From Leptodontidium sp. MPI-SDFR-AT-0119 (lineage: Eukaryota; Ascomycota; Leotiomycetes; Helotiales; Leptodontidiaceae), in assembly GCA_020726505.1 (NCBI GenBank), contig JAHLEZ010000003.1, positions 1,922,001-1,986,000 of the forward strand: a stretch of 64,000 nucleotides of DNA. Reading direction: 5' to 3'. The notes under the pieces were generated by a model. It had not been told where the DNA came from. It ran no database searches and saw only the letters and a list, made by a program, of their open reading frames with translations. The translations under genes and the position numbers were made by a program. Each line of letters begins with the position of its first letter. Within the stretch, counting starts at the first letter, position 1. This document shows, one piece after another, positions 23,504-35,853 of this stretch.

Positions 23504-24643
23504 TTACAATATTCCCAGGTTGCAATCAATTAAAGTCAACCTGACTAGTGACTTGGGTAGGACATTCCAGAGATGTATAGGCTTGGTATCGTCTTCCGAA
23601 TCCTCGCCATGCCCATCGCTAGGTCCAAGTAGGGTAATCTGCATGGTGGAGATATCGACTAGTTTTTCGAAATCGACCAGAGATCCCACCGCCAACGCTC
23701 GCTCATCATCGTGTGTGTCTTCAGGATCACCAAAGATCTCTAGCGACCTCAGAGAGTGCTTGAGATGTTGAATACCGGCGCCCAGGGTTTGTGGCAAGAA
23801 TTCCATGCAACCTACAATTGCACCTGCATGTTCGTACCAGAGATCTTCAAGGGATGGAAAACGTTGCAAAAACCTGGTCAGGGCGTCGGGCTCGATCGAG
23901 CTATAAATAACTTCTAGCTTTCGGGCGTTGAACTGAGTAGTGGGATGAATATCAAATTCCGCCGAACCGTCGAGCTTGTGGACGACGAAACTTGTCACGG
24001 ATGGGAGTTCCAGCAAAGGTATCACATCCTCAAACCCCAGCCCCATCTCAGTACCTGAGTATGCCACAGATACCGTTTCCAAGTTGCTCAATGAAGGCGC
24101 AGACTTATCCCCAGAAGTCTGTCGACCAGCGGCCTTCCTGAAGAGAAAATTAAGAGGTCCTGCGTCGGGTTTTGGGTCCTGAAAATCTGCAAAGTTTCTG
24201 TAGGATGCCAAGTCCAGCTCTTTGAGTTTCGGCAGATTGAGGAGAAGGAGGGTAGTGAGAGCCTGCCATTCTCCTTGCTGAACTCGCGAGAACCATTCAG
24301 ACTCATCCTCTTTGGATATTTTCAATGCTTTAATTGACTCATGGCACATTTCTAGTTGTTCCTCTGAGAACCCAGAAATGTCCAGCTCCCCATCCTCAAA
24401 TTCGGATGATTCGTATCTCAGGACGTACTCCGCGAGATCAGGCTTTTTCAAGATGGTGAACAACAGTAAGGGCAAGTTTTGTTGGCCGATTTGAAGAATG
24501 TCGCGATATAGAATTGGAGTTGTGACTCTATTGAGATGCTGCGAGCAGGAGGATAGATGGCTTAAATCTCTGTTGCAGCCTCCAATCTTCACGAAATTGA
24601 CAATTTCGAGAAGAAGCTCGTCAGAGATATCGTCAAGGCCCAT
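23504..24643 (-). CDS. F-box/LRR-like protein, probably truncated by TAA
   Basis: From ATG 24643 the frame gives 379 residues. The start MGLDDISDELLLEIVNFV is an F-box-like motif; Leu-rich segments follow (LPKLKELDLAS, LSNLETVSVAYSG, LEIFGDPED). F-box proteins link substrates to SCF ubiquitin ligases through Skp1. The frame ends at TAA (23504-23506), but the same frame stays open for 58 further codons to 23327 with convincing sequence (TPNLKTVGLQLIEPEYD, GINLFLRPRPIS), so the natural C-terminus was probably about 438 residues and the TAA is a nonsense change (CAA to TAA would do). An upstream ATG at 24703 exists but adds a segment that does not look conserved. Confidence 0.75.
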   Translation of the reverse strand: MGLDDISDELLLEIVNFVKIGGCNRDLSHLSSCSQHLNRVTTPILYRDILQIGQQNLPLLLFTILKKPDLAEYVLRYESSEFEDGELDISGFSEEQLEMCHESIKALKISKEDESEWFSRVQQGEWQALTTLLLLNLPKLKELDLASYRNFADFQDPKPDAGPLNFLFRKAAGRQTSGDKSAPSLSNLETVSVAYSGTEMGLGFEDVIPLLELPSVTSFVVHKLDGSAEFDIHPTTQFNARKLEVIYSSIEPDALTRFLQRFPSLEDLWYEHAGAIVGCMEFLPQTLGAGIQHLKHSLRSLEIFGDPEDTHDDERALAVGSLVDFEKLVDISTMQITLLGPSDGHGEDSEDDTKPIHLWNVLPKSLVRLTLIDCNLGIL

Positions 24644-26519
24644 GATGCTTACTATCCTAGATGGCAGGAGGCTAAATGAGAAGGCTGTTAAAGGCACTTG
24701 CAACTGGGTGTAAATCGAATGTGGCAGCTGCGTGTCAGGGAATGAACCAAGATGGTGTTTCTGAGACTCTTGAACGAAGTGATAGTCTAAAGATAAAAGA
24801 ACTCCATTCGCGTCTGCGGAAAAGCCTTCTGACGGAGGCTGTCATAAGAGGAAACAAAGATCTTTTGGCCTCGGCTAAGGATGGATAAGTTCGATGGAGA
24901 AGAAGTAAGGTGAGATTTGAGTTTAGGCGCGACTGGTTGAATTGCCAAGCGAGGATCCAACCAAACAACAGCTAGCTCCAGAAGAAAAGGAGCCTTCTGC
25001 TTATCTTGCGAGCCCTGATTGCGTGAAGCGCGAGACGTAAAGCGACTGAGACTGATAGCAGAACTCTTCCTACAGTTTGCCTTCCATGTTCGAATATACC
25101 TAGGTACTTAGGTACTCACTTAGCTTTGAAGTCACATGGAATATGGTACTGCTCCACGCCATGACTACTCTTGGGTTTGGTATTAAATCCCGCGTTTGCT
25201 CCTTGTTCGTTTTCCAGCTCAATTCTTCCTTTAAACAACAAGTTAGTCGGGCTAAATATATTAGCCATGTAGATATATTCTGATGGGAACTTCTAAGTGT
25301 TGTGATCAGCGTAACTGTGTGACAGTTGTCCAACAAATAAATATAGGTGGTGCAAAGTTGTATTCATAGGATACGATCTAAAAATTGAACTAAGTTGGAC
25401 TAACATTTACCAGTGGTATAAATTCCGTTGCTTCCAGTCTCAGTTCCCAGAAGGAAATTCCTAACACAACTCACATCGCGACGTGGCCCACGACTTGCTC
25501 AGATACTCCCACCACTTAGAACAAATCTACCAAGATACCCTTGACAAGCTCTGGGCGTCTCGTATGAAGGTGGTATTAGTTGCTTAGGTCTAGAGAAGAG
25601 CGTCAACGCATTTTTACCGAAATATAAGTGAGTTTTAAGCCTCATGCTTTGACCCGGAGACTATTGAGTCATTCCCAAGTCATTCAACAGCATTCAAAAC
25701 GCTTTTTTTTACCCAATGGGTTATTGAGTCCGATATACAGTTCGTGCCTATACTATTTTAAAGCGTGTAGACTTACACATAATTGTCAGTGCCCGAACCT
25801 TGCTCGTTTTATGATTCAAGCACTGGATATTAACTAACACTAAATACGTGGGTTAGAATAAGTTGAACAATGCGCCTTTGTGATTCCCACAATTGATCTC
25901 TGTCTACATTATTATGAATCATTTTGACTTATCTTCCAGAAAATGCATAGGAATCTCTTCAAAGTATAGCTATTTCTGTCTTCTTTTCTCCATGAAGAAA
26001 TACCCTTTACAGCTACACTGTAAGTCTTAGGACAAAACCCCAACCCAGGAACACTCCCATTTCATTTGGAAAGTTGCCTTCAAGAACAAAGGATTCGCAA
26101 AATCTATATTATAGCGTGCTCTTGCTTTGAATAACTATTCATCATTACCAAGCTATTTACATATATTTGGGAAATCCTTCGTTAGACCACCATTTACTCT
26201 TTTAAACAAGCTCCTTGTTATTATGCTACGCTTTTAATAATGGTAAAGGTTCTTTGATAATTTTGAAATTTTATATAATGTGAATAACATCTAAGTCTCT
26301 TTATTAAAAACTTACGTTTCTAAGAAATAATGCAGAAAACAAGTAACTACTCACAATTGAACAGCAATGTGGAGGAGCTCTAGAAAGTTAAATAAAGGCC
26401 TTAAAATCCGTGGTAGAATAAAGTGTTCATATCATCTACCAGCCTGACATTTATTATTCACATCATACTTCAATCACCTTGCAATACCTCTAAAAAGAAA
26501 TTCACAAAATTTCCTCAAC
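24644..26519. other. Gene-poor, AT-rich stretch
   Basis: About 1.9 kb without a supported gene. The part from 25,400 to 26,500 is AT-rich, with many stops in all frames. No terminal repeats or transposase fragments were recognised. Confidence 0.5.
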
Positions 26520-26782
26520 ATGTGCCACCCAAATATTGTGCTCTGCAATGACTATCCTGAGTGTCGGCGTGAGACGGATTTCGCTTGGGTAAGGTGCCCT
26601 GAAGCGGTAGCCGCTGGTAATGGTCCACACGGTTGTCCAAATACACCTGAGCTCAACGCACATGGCATTGTTTCACCCAACTAGTCGCCAAGCAACATGG
26701 AGATGTGTTATGCGTAGCTTGCCAACGACAGGTAGATGAAGCTAACCACGGCAAGCCCAACCCAAGAAAGGGCGGCAACTGA
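26520..26782 (+). pseudogene. Small Cys/His-rich ORF with one frameshift
   Basis: ATG 26520 opens 54 codons to TAG 26682: MCHPNIVLCNDYPECRR, then WVRCPEAVAAGNGPHGCP. Shifting by one base near 26677 (in a CCC run) continues as QLVAKQHGDVLCVACQRQVDE to TGA 26780. Together this is about 88 residues with paired Cys (CHP...C...C, RCP, GCP, LCVACQ) that could bind zinc. Small Cys/His-rich orphan proteins of this look are common in filamentous fungi. The lesion suggests a recent pseudogene. It lies alone in AT-rich sequence. Confidence 0.45.
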
Positions 26783-27137
26783 AGAGGTGCCAAGTTAAAG
26801 CAGCCTTGAGACTATTATCGGATTTGTAATGCATGCAGGCGCTGTTGATTGTCTCTGTATGATTCTTGCATGATCATGATTGGGATTTAGGAATGTTGTT
26901 TTCTACTCAATGTTTTACCCTGATGCTCCGTTATGGAGAAAAAGAAAACTGGGGGGGAAAAGACGGTTCACGCTGCCGTTGACCACTGGAATACTTCCCT
27001 CTTCTATTCTTTTTCTACTTGGGTATGTCTAAACCTCCAGCCTTGGTGGTCAGATCACATTCACTTAATCTCAAATTCAATTAGTTTCAACAACAACCCC
27101 CTTTCGTGAAACATTGCAACTCGAGAGTGACTCACGA
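26783..27137. other. Intergenic region
   Basis: Nothing supported. Confidence 0.4.
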
Positions 27138-28923
27138 CTAAGGCTGACTAAGAATTACCACTTCTTCTGACAATCCTATCCCAACCATGATCTTCCCATT
27201 GTTCATAATGCCGTCTTCGCTGACTCGAGAATGGAATTCTCTTTGATTACACTCGGATACTAGGCTGTCAAGTTGTCCTGGAGGCTCCAAAGCGATAGAC
27301 CGTGTTGCATTTGTCAATCGTACGAGGAGGAGCAACTCCAGCTTTAGAGGCATGGAAGTGTTCCATGATATTCTCCACGTCATCATAGTCCTAATCTGTA
27401 CTATCAGTAGAAGCTTGGGGTAGGGTGCCCAAGTTACCTTGAGAAACTAGCATCAGATCTTACAAATTTTCGAAAGTTGACAGAACATTCCAGAAGGCCT
27501 CGATATCGAAATTGGTGTGGGTGGGTGTAGGAAACAAAACAAGAGGTACAGATAAGATCTTGATGTTGGGCTGCGGCTTCTAAGCATCTCCAAATCCGAA
27601 ATCGTGCAGGTGTCCGGCGAGTAGTATTCTCAGTCTACATTCAGGTGCAGCTTTCGGATTCTGTTTCCCAGTACACCTGCTCTCAGCATGTGATCTATTG
27701 GTAACAGGTTCTGATAGTCGCTAATGCTCAGAGTAAGGTCTCCAAGCTCTTGTAATTGTGCAAAGAGGTTTCGCAAGTGGATGGTCAAACTTTCTCGATC
27801 TGCATTATCCATCACAGAAGCGTAGAGGCACAATTCCCAAGATTTGCTCAAATGACTGAGAGGACACTGCTGAGAAAGGACAAGAGCTTACTGTGGCTAT
27901 TGCCGTTGATCTTGCATATCACGAGAGCGCGAAGGCGAGAAAAGTCCCAAATTCGTAGGTACTCATCTTGAGAATGGACCCAGTGGTAACCACCAAGGTG
28001 GAGCTCCTCCATCGGAGGATGCTGTGCTCCTATGTCTGCGAAATTCTACGAAATAGTCTATTGGAAGATCTGGACGCTCCTTGCTGTATTCAAATACTTC
28101 CAAAGCATGGCCTGTCCGACGTTGGTCTGCTTCCAAAGCCTCTGGAAGACTTTTTGATCCTAGATTTCTGGAATACGTCCAGTCTGCTGGAAAAGCATCT
28201 TCCACAATACATAAGTGTCTGGAAGTAAATGGATATGTGTATCGTATGTTGCACTGGCGGCACTTTTGCGACATAAAGTTGACCAACTGAGTGTCTAGTC
28301 TCCTAATTTCCTCTAGGTTAAGGTCCATTGATTCTCACCAATGCGTATTAATATAAGAAGATCGATAGAACTTCGGGAAACTTACACAACGCTCTTTAAC
28401 ATCATGCACTTTTGAAGAAACTCGAGGACTTCAGTCAGCGGAGAGACTGGTATCTGAAGTCTTCTTGTGTGGGCCTGGATATTATCTTGACATTGGCCAG
28501 CATGCCGCAACAGGTGAGCTTTGATATCCAGAATATTTTCCAGTCGTCATCTTAATTGCCTTCCATTCCATGGTATCACCGTCCAAGATCATGGAGCGAC
28601 CTTGGGAGATATCGATAGCCGGGTAGACGTAAAGTTTCATGATATCGTCGAAGTCACGACAGACGTAGCGCATTTCTCAACTCCAAGTTCGAAATTCTGG
28701 TGATAGCAAATGCCTATCTCGCTGAGTGTCGACCCCGTTGCTGCGATCTGAATCTTCTTGGTCGAGGAGGAGGTGGTACATCCTAGCATCTTGGCTTGCT
28801 ACCTTTATCAAAGTCAGATATGGGCCAAAAGCGCTCCGATTGTACCGAAGCACTTACCTGATAGAATACCATGTGCCATATGTCATAGTGCAGTGCACCT
28901 GCTGGTGTCTCTACGCGAGACAT
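27138..28923 (-). pseudogene. Decayed F-box-type gene
   Basis: Reading from ATG 28923, an exon (28858-28923) ends HMVFYQ at a good GTAAGT donor and joins at 28802 to VASQDARMYHLLLDQ. The frame hits TGA at 28677-28679 between FRTWS and EMRYVCRDFDDIMK. After GDTMEWKAIKM the sense moves to another frame near 28540 (LENILDIKAHLLRH, LTEVLEFLQKCMMLKSV). Further down, IWDFSRLRALVICKI and LRNLFAQLQELGDLTLSISD resemble the Leu-rich arrangement of large fungal F-box gene families, in changing frames. At least one nonsense change and several frame breaks make it non-functional. It lies 4 kb from, and in the same orientation as, the truncated F-box gene at 23504-24643. Confidence 0.6.
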
Positions 28924-29696
28924 ATTTGTTGTATCTGCTGGTATGTACTCGGTTTGATTTTCTGTTGTGTGCTGCCTTTCTTCTGTTTTGTAAATAATTA
29001 TTGGAAAGTTTCTGGGGCTCCGAAGGCTGTACTTAAAGTCAGTCGGCGAGGGCGGCTTTCTTCACCCTATGTAAATCGTCAGAGCTAGGCTTGTAAATCA
29101 ACTTCTGTAGGTAGGATGAAGTGAATGCAGTCACGTGTACATACGAAATTCGGGAATGAAAGGCAGTCAGTAGCTAGTCCGTTAAGTGAATTGCATACCT
29201 GCGATACAGCTGGCAAAGTTCTGATCTTCGGAAATTTAATAGATTAACTTCTTGAAATGCAATAAATATTTGCAAATTCACACTGGTGCACGCCCTTCTA
29301 TTGCAGGCGAAACATGTCTACAGGAGCCTCCGGAGTGCCATTTGATTTTGGCACATCATATCCTACCCGATATTTCACGACACTTTCCAGAACATGAAAT
29401 GTGGCGCAGAATACAGTTTAAATTATTCCTAAAGTTAGCGCAAGATGAGCAAAATTTTTTATCTCTAAAGGTCGTTATTAAGACTGCTAATTCCGGTTTG
29501 AGGGGGGTACAATACAGAACTTATCATGCTTAGAATATCAAAGCCTGAACAGGATGTGGTATGGCACCGAAATCAAGAGGATTGCAAACCCTTGTAAATA
29601 AAATATAGGAATAGAGGCGTTAACGTACTGTTGGGTTCACAGTTACATGTAATTTTTCCCCCCCAGGACGTCATAAGTTGGACAACACATGGCCAT
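28924..29696. other. Intergenic region
   Basis: 773 bp between the F-box relic and MED11; nothing supported. Confidence 0.4.
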
Positions 29697-30300
29697 TCAA
29701 AAGCTCATATCCACATCTCTGTTCTGTCCATTCCCACCACCACCCTTCCCCTCCGCTTCCAAACCCTCCAAGAAACCCCTTGCCTTCTCCCATAACTCAG
29801 CCTCCATATCCCTGCCTACGCGCCCACTTCTACTGTTCAACCACCCAATATCCAGCTTTCCCAAGCTCGCAACATCACCACCGGCAGCCTCAACCTCGGG
29901 GGCAGGCTTGCCACCCATCGCACTTCCAGCCGCAGCTTCCTTGCGCTTCTTCTTATCGGCAGGTATGATGTTCGCTTCCTCGAGTCCGTAGATGTTTCTG
30001 CGGAGGATTACATCGACCTTTTGGAGGGTCGTAAGATAGGACTCGGATGCTTTCTGGAAGGCTTCTTTGCGCTCGGCGACAGGCGCTTCAGTAGTGTCTT
30101 GTGTCGCTGAGAGGGTTTTCAGGGCCAGAGCCGCGGATTGGAGGAGTTGGGTAATGCTCTGCATACTCTTAGTAACGTGTGCAGGAGCTAGAATGAAGTA
30201 AATGAACCTTGTCGATATCGTTGAGCTGCTGAATGCGCTGTGCCTTGGTAAACGGCTGGAAGGCCGCGGGCGTTTCTACTGCACTGCTTGTTGAAGACAT
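29697..30300 (-). CDS. MED11: Mediator subunit 11
   Basis: Exons 30300-30208 and 30167-29697 join to 187 residues across a 40-nt intron. The N-terminal half is the Med11 helical region: FQPFTKAQRIQQLNDIDK joined to SMQSITQLLQSAALALKTLS, then YLTTLQKVDVILRRNIYGLE. Med11 pairs with Med22 in the Mediator head module and helps hold the pre-initiation complex and TFIIH at RNA polymerase II promoters in the nucleus. The C-terminal half is Gly/Ala/Lys-rich and variable, as usual in filamentous fungi. It is divergent from TAF5, 383 bp apart. Confidence 0.88.
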
Positions 30301-30683
30301 GTCTAATCTTGGCCTGACCTTTCTTAAGGGTGGAGGAGAATCTTGAACTGTTTGCTGAAGAAAGGCTCCTGGAGATTGAATTGAGGGTGAAGGAAGAAGG
30401 TGAATGGAATCTACTACAGCGCGGCTCTGCGGGTAGCGTGCATTAGCGCATTCGGCAAGGCAGTTCTGTCCCCATCGCTTCACCACTTCGAATTCTTCTT
30501 GATATCGCCAACTCAAACCACAAACTTGCAAACAATCAACAACAATCGAGGCCACTCTCCTCACTCCCTAATATTGGTTACTGCTCAACGGAAACGATAC
30601 TGGATAAGGGAAATGTCTGAGAATAGAGGTGCTGGATAAGTAGCACGTGAATTGGACGCAACGTTTACGACAAATTCAGCACC
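30301..30683. promoter_or_regulatory. Shared divergent promoter of MED11 and TAF5
   Basis: The 383 bp between two start codons facing away from each other must hold both promoters and 5' UTRs. No specific element was identified. Confidence 0.5.
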
Positions 30684-33361
30684 ATGTCCCATCCACCTCA
30701 GGGCCCTGGGAATGGGCCACCCAGCGCTGGAATTGGAATGCAGCATCAGCAGGGTGGACAAGGACAAGCTCCTCCTGCAAGCAACATGTCGTCACAAAAT
30801 TTGAACCAAATTGTAAGACGCTAATGCCCCTTTCTTTCTTTCTTTCAGCCTGTTTTGTTGCTTGGTTCTCCTCTCTGCTTTGTCAAAGATCTTGCGTTGA
30901 ATTTTCACTTTTGAGGGTGGGGGTTGGCAAGTAGAAGCTCACTGTGAATATCATGCCAGCCTATGGCTATCGCTCGACTTCCTGCGGTTCCTCTTATAAC
31001 TCTAGCCTCTCTCCTTCTGCATTGCTTGATCTCAACGTAGAAGTTGCCATCAGAGTGCTGCAATTCGTCCTTTTCTTTCTTTTTACTTTGAGTTGCAAGC
31101 GACTCCCCTCATTGCACATATCTCCATTACTCCCAAGTCATCGAGTTTTTCCGTCATGAATTTACCTACCAAAATTGCGAATCACACGCTAAGAAGGGAA
31201 CAGGTGATCGAATACCTCGTCAAGAAGGGCTACAACAGAACTGAGCAAATGCTCCGCATGGAATCTTCCAATCTCGACAAAGACGGAAGACCTATTCAAG
31301 AAAGAGTTGAGGATTTGGGGAATGTCAAATATGCCAAAGGATTCAAGATGATCAGTGATTGGATCGAGCAGAATCTTGACATTTACAAGGTATGGCCACT
31401 CACCTTACAGGTAATTGATCTGTCTAACCGTTTTTGCAGTTTGAGTTGAGACGTTTACTGTGGCCCCTGTTCACGTATTCCTACTTCGACCTGGTCTTCA
31501 ATGATGCCGGAGCGGAGATGGATAAATTCTTCCGCGAGTTCAGCCCTCAATTTGAGCGTGTTCATGCCGATGAATTGCGCGTTTTCGAGACAATCAAGAC
31601 ACCGCAGCAGTTACGGGACAATCCCATTGCCAAGCTCTACCTAGGAACGAAATACCGCATACCTATCAATTCAGGCGTGTATTACAACCTCCTTGCACAC
31701 ATCGAGACCAAAAACAAGGAAGGTGGATCGGTCATCGAATACTTACTACAGTCATTCTGTGTAATAAAGACGACGGAAAGAGGCCCCCGCAATCAATTTA
31801 GCTTTGAAGCAATGATCGGTCGAGGAATGAATCGAGATTCCGATGATGCTGCTTTGGAGGAGGGAATCGACGGCGCTTTCAACGGAGTTACAAACGGTGA
31901 TATTACGGACAACAATGCTCTTATCAAACTCGCCATGATGCCGATGGAAAGCGAACTCGCGCAAGATGTTCGGGCAGAGCTTGAAGACGAGGATGCCAAG
32001 CACCCACCACCGCTTGGAAAGAACTCCCTCGTTGAAGAGTTTGAGCAGAACATCAAGCGCGAGGACAGTGCTGATGCGCCAAACAGGAACGAAATCCCAC
32101 TCCCACCATCTCGTGCCAGAGACGTCATAATGGAGGTCCAGAAGATCAAGGAGAACAGGGATCGTTTCCGAATCGACGCGCGAAGCAGTGGAGTTGGTCC
32201 TGGCGTTTCCGTCTGCATGTTCACCTTCCACAACACCCTTGATACGTAAGTTACTATCAGCAGTACGCCCTTCATACGCTAAATCTCATTAGTATCACCT
32301 GTATGGAATTCTCAGACGACACGAACCTCGTTGCTGTCGGAACCGAGGAGTCGTACATTCGCGTCTGGCATCTCCACGGTGACCCTCTTCCATCTATCGT
32401 ACAGTCCGGCGCGAAGGATGCCCTTCCATCCAGCTCACGTCGGTTAATCGGCCATTCTGCCCCAGTCTACAGTGTCAGCTTCTCCCCTTCCATCGCTGGA
32501 CCTGAAAAGGCCGATCCTTCTACCCCCTCTACCGCTCCAAAACTTCTGTTATCATCCTCATCAGATAAGACTATACGTCTTTGGTCTCTCGAGGCTTGGA
32601 CCTGCCTGGTCGTCTACAAGGGTCACGAAGGACCGGTTTGGAATGTTAGATGGGGTCCCTTTGGTCATTACTTTGCAACCTGCGGATGGGATAAGACTGT
32701 CAGAATCTGGGGTCAAGACCACATCTCATATCTTCGTCTGTTAGTTGGACATGATTCCAACGTCAACCAGATTGCATGGCACCCAAACGGTGCTTACGTC
32801 TTCTCCGCCAGCGACCAAGCCGACAAGAGCATTCGTATGTGGTCCTTCACGACTGGTGAGTGTGTTCGAGTCTTTGCTGGCCACACGGACTTCATCAGCG
32901 CTCTTGAATGCAGCCCCAATGGTAAAATTCTCGCATCGGCGGATGGTGGCGGAAATATCATATTCTGGGATCTCGCCAAGGGACAGATGATCAAGCGATG
33001 CAAAGGCCATGGTAAGGGAGGAATTTGGTCTCTTTCTTTCAGCGTCGAATCCACGGTCCTTGTATCTGGCGGAGCAGACGGCACTGTTCGAGTCTGGGAT
33101 GTTGAAGTTCCTACCGACCCTCACAAGACCGAAGGCGAGGTTGTCGGCACTGGCGGACAAACGGATGCTACTCGTATCAATGGTGCAACAGCTGGTGCTC
33201 AACCAAGTGCTGCTGTTGCTGCTGGTGGCAAAAAGAAGGGTAAGGACACTACGATCACTCCTGATCAGATCAGTGCCTTTCCCACCAAGAAATCTCCTGT
33301 CTACAAGGTCAAGTTCACACGAATGAATCTGGTCATGGCAGGTGGATGTTATTTACCTTAG
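30684..33361 (+). CDS. TAF5: TFIID subunit TAF5 (LisH, NTD2, WD40)
   Basis: Exons 30684-30812, 31204-31389, 31440-32245 and 32293-33361 join to 729 residues. The N-terminus is Gln/Pro-rich; the LisH part reads NLNQI joined to [18 protein letters not shown]. The TAF5 NTD2 domain follows ([10 protein letters not shown] joined to [18 protein letters not shown]). WD40 repeats occupy about residues 380-660 ([64 protein letters not shown]), and the protein ends [15 protein letters not shown]5 is a scaffold of TFIID and is shared with SAGA in many fungi. The first intron is 391 nt, much longer than the rest of this window; the others are 46-50 nt. All frames close. Confidence 0.95.
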
Positions 33362-33845
33362 GGAACGCCATCACGCTGTATTTCATAGACTACAAGTTGG
33401 CCGCGCGGAGACTGGGGGGCTTGGTTTCATGGCGTTAAGTTATTCGCAAGTTGCGATACCAGGGGGTTGGTTAGTGCATCGTCCATGAACTTGAGCAATA
33501 AAAGTTCACCTGTACCAATCTGCTATTTACGGTGTGACACTTCACCATACATGAATTGCCCGAATGCAAGAGAGATAAATTTTGTTATCCAAGTAGTCAC
33601 CAATAAATACCCAGGTTCCATTTTAATGTAAATTGTGGCGGACACCTCTCTGGAAGTCTTGAAGTGTGGTATCTCGAAGGTTGTTGATCCCTGCTAAAAG
33701 TCGTTGGTTGTTGCCTCATGGAAATCCTTGGCGGTACCACAGACGCCGCCTTGCCGATCAACTCCAGCTCCGCAACATCAAGAGCCAGCCCAGAGCTTGA
33801 GCTTCCTGTCACTCCCAACTTGTATCGTCCACTCACAACCACACA
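33362..33845. other. Intergenic region
   Basis: 484 bp: TAF5 3' UTR and VPS5 promoter; nothing else supported. Confidence 0.5.
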
Positions 33846-35853
33846 ATGGATCTCGAAGACGGAGGAGACTCGCCTTGGGGTGGTAAGTTATCACCCAAAG
33901 CTACTAGTGCCTGCAATCATCCATGATTAACAGCGGTTTCCTGGCAGATGTCCCATCGAATGCGCCGGCAGCAGATACCCAAGGATTTGGAGCAGAGACA
34001 GGTGTGTTTACTTCTGGACCAATTCTAATCTGCTGACTCTTTTTAACGTCTCCGCAGAATCATCCAAACCAAAGCCCTCCTCACTCGAAGCTCCCCCCCC
34101 ATCCTCACAACCTGCCAAATCACCCGCAGGCCGCAACCCACGAACTCCCCGCCGACCAGGCACGCAACAAGTGCGGCTCGAAGCTCTTGATGACTCTCTG
34201 GGACCTCTAGGACCGCTCGGAGACAATGCGCCGATTCCACAAGCCGATCAACCCCCAGCGCCCCCGCAGAAAGAGCAGACCCTTACACATAATGTCAGGC
34301 AACCTGTCGCTACGTCGCAGAGCTCCATGGGCCGGAGCATGCTGGATTCGGTGGATTTGGGCGATGATATTGAGCCTGCTACGGGACCAAGAATTCCACC
34401 TCCAGTTCAGCCATCACAAACTACCCCTCTGAGGAGAGATACACAACCAAGTGTTAGCATTGAACAGGCTGCAAAGCCGTCGTTTGATATCACGGTTGGG
34501 GATCCTCATAAGGTTGGAGACTTGACAAGCTCGCATATTGTTTATCTTGTGCGAACGAAGGTATGACTTATGTGTATTCAATGGGGTGTTCTATGCTTAT
34601 TCCGAGGTACAGACTTCGTCCAAAGCGTATCGTCAACCCGAGTTCGCTGTTACGAGGAGATACCGGGACTTCCTATGGCTTTATACGTCTTTACATGCGA
34701 ACAATCCTGGTGTTGTGGTTCCGCCTCCCCCTGAGAAACAAGCTGTCGGTCGATTTGATACAAATTTTGTGGAATCACGGAGAGCTGCTTTGGAACGGAT
34801 GTTGAACAAGACGGCTGCACATCCTACACTTCAGCATGATGCTGATTTGAAATTATTCTTGGAAAGTGAAGCTTTCAATGTTGATGTCAAGCATAAGGAG
34901 CGAAAAGAGCCACTTGGAGAGAGCAAAGGGATGTTCAGTGGATTGGGCCTTTCAGTTGGCGGAGGCGGAAAATTCGTTGAGCAGGACGATGTGAGTACTT
35001 TTCTTACGTCGAGCGGGACAATAGACTAACTTTGGAAGTGGTTCCATGAGAGACGAGTGTACCTGGATGCCCTTGAGAATCAACTCAAGGCTCTGTTGAA
35101 AGCTATGGATACCGTTGTAGCCCAGCGGAAGGGACTTGCTGAAGCGGCTGGTGACTTCTCTGCATCTTTGCACGCACTTTCAACCGTTGAGCTCTCAGCT
35201 TCGTTGTCCGGACCTCTAGAAGGACTTTCGGATCTACAGATCCGTATTAAGGAGCTCTACGACCGCCAAGCTCAACAAGATGTTCTCACTCTTGGTATTA
35301 CGATCGATGAGTACATTCGTTTGATCGGAAGTATCAAACAAGCCTTCGGCTCTCGTCAAAAAGCATACCACTCATGGCACGCAGCCGAGCAAGAAATGCA
35401 GAAGCGAAAAGCTACCCAGGAGAAGCTTCTTCGCCAAGGCAAAACCCAACAGGATCGCCTTACTCAAATGCACGCCGATGTTGCTGATGCCGAGAGAAAA
35501 GTGCATCAAGCCCGACTTTTGTTCGAGGACATGGGTCGTTTGATGAGAGGGGAGCTCGAGAGATTTGAACGTGAGAAGGTTGAAGATTTCAAAAGCGCTG
35601 TAGAGACATTTTTGGAAAGTGCTGTTGAGGCTCAGAAAGAGGTGAGTTTTTTTACTTTTACTTGATGTGAAGATAAGCCAACTGATATTTCTAGCTCATC
35701 GAAATTTGGGAAACCTTCTTGATGCAGCTCGACGCAGAAGAAGATGACAACATATTCTACAAGCCACCAGTCGAGCCGTCTGCCCAATCACCACCTAGTG
35801 AAGCATCTCAACCACAAGCTGCTGCAGTACTGACAGCAGAGGACGACGACTAG
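33846..35853 (+). CDS. VPS5: Retromer sorting nexin Vps5 (PX-BAR)
   Basis: Exons 33846-33882, 33948-34001, 34058-34560, 34613-34990, 35039-35641 and 35695-35853 join to 577 residues. After an acidic, Pro-rich N-terminus (MDLEDGGDSPWG) comes the PX domain, about residues 165-300, with SFDITVGDPHKVGD and the phosphoinositide-binding RRYRDFLWLY and PPPPEKQAVGRF. A BAR domain follows (WFHERRVYLDALENQLKALL, ELYDRQAQQDVLTLGITIDE, FEREKVEDFKSAVETFLES). Vps5 (SNX1/2) dimerises with Vps17 and coats endosomal tubules for retromer-driven retrieval of Vps10 and other cargo to the Golgi. Five introns of 48-65 nt are all canonical. Confidence 0.93.

Noticed and set aside
31156..31203. Possible TAF5 start at an ATG at 31156, just upstream of exon 2
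   Set aside because: The segment lies inside the first intron; the upstream exon ending NLNQI joins in phase and gives the expected LisH sequence.
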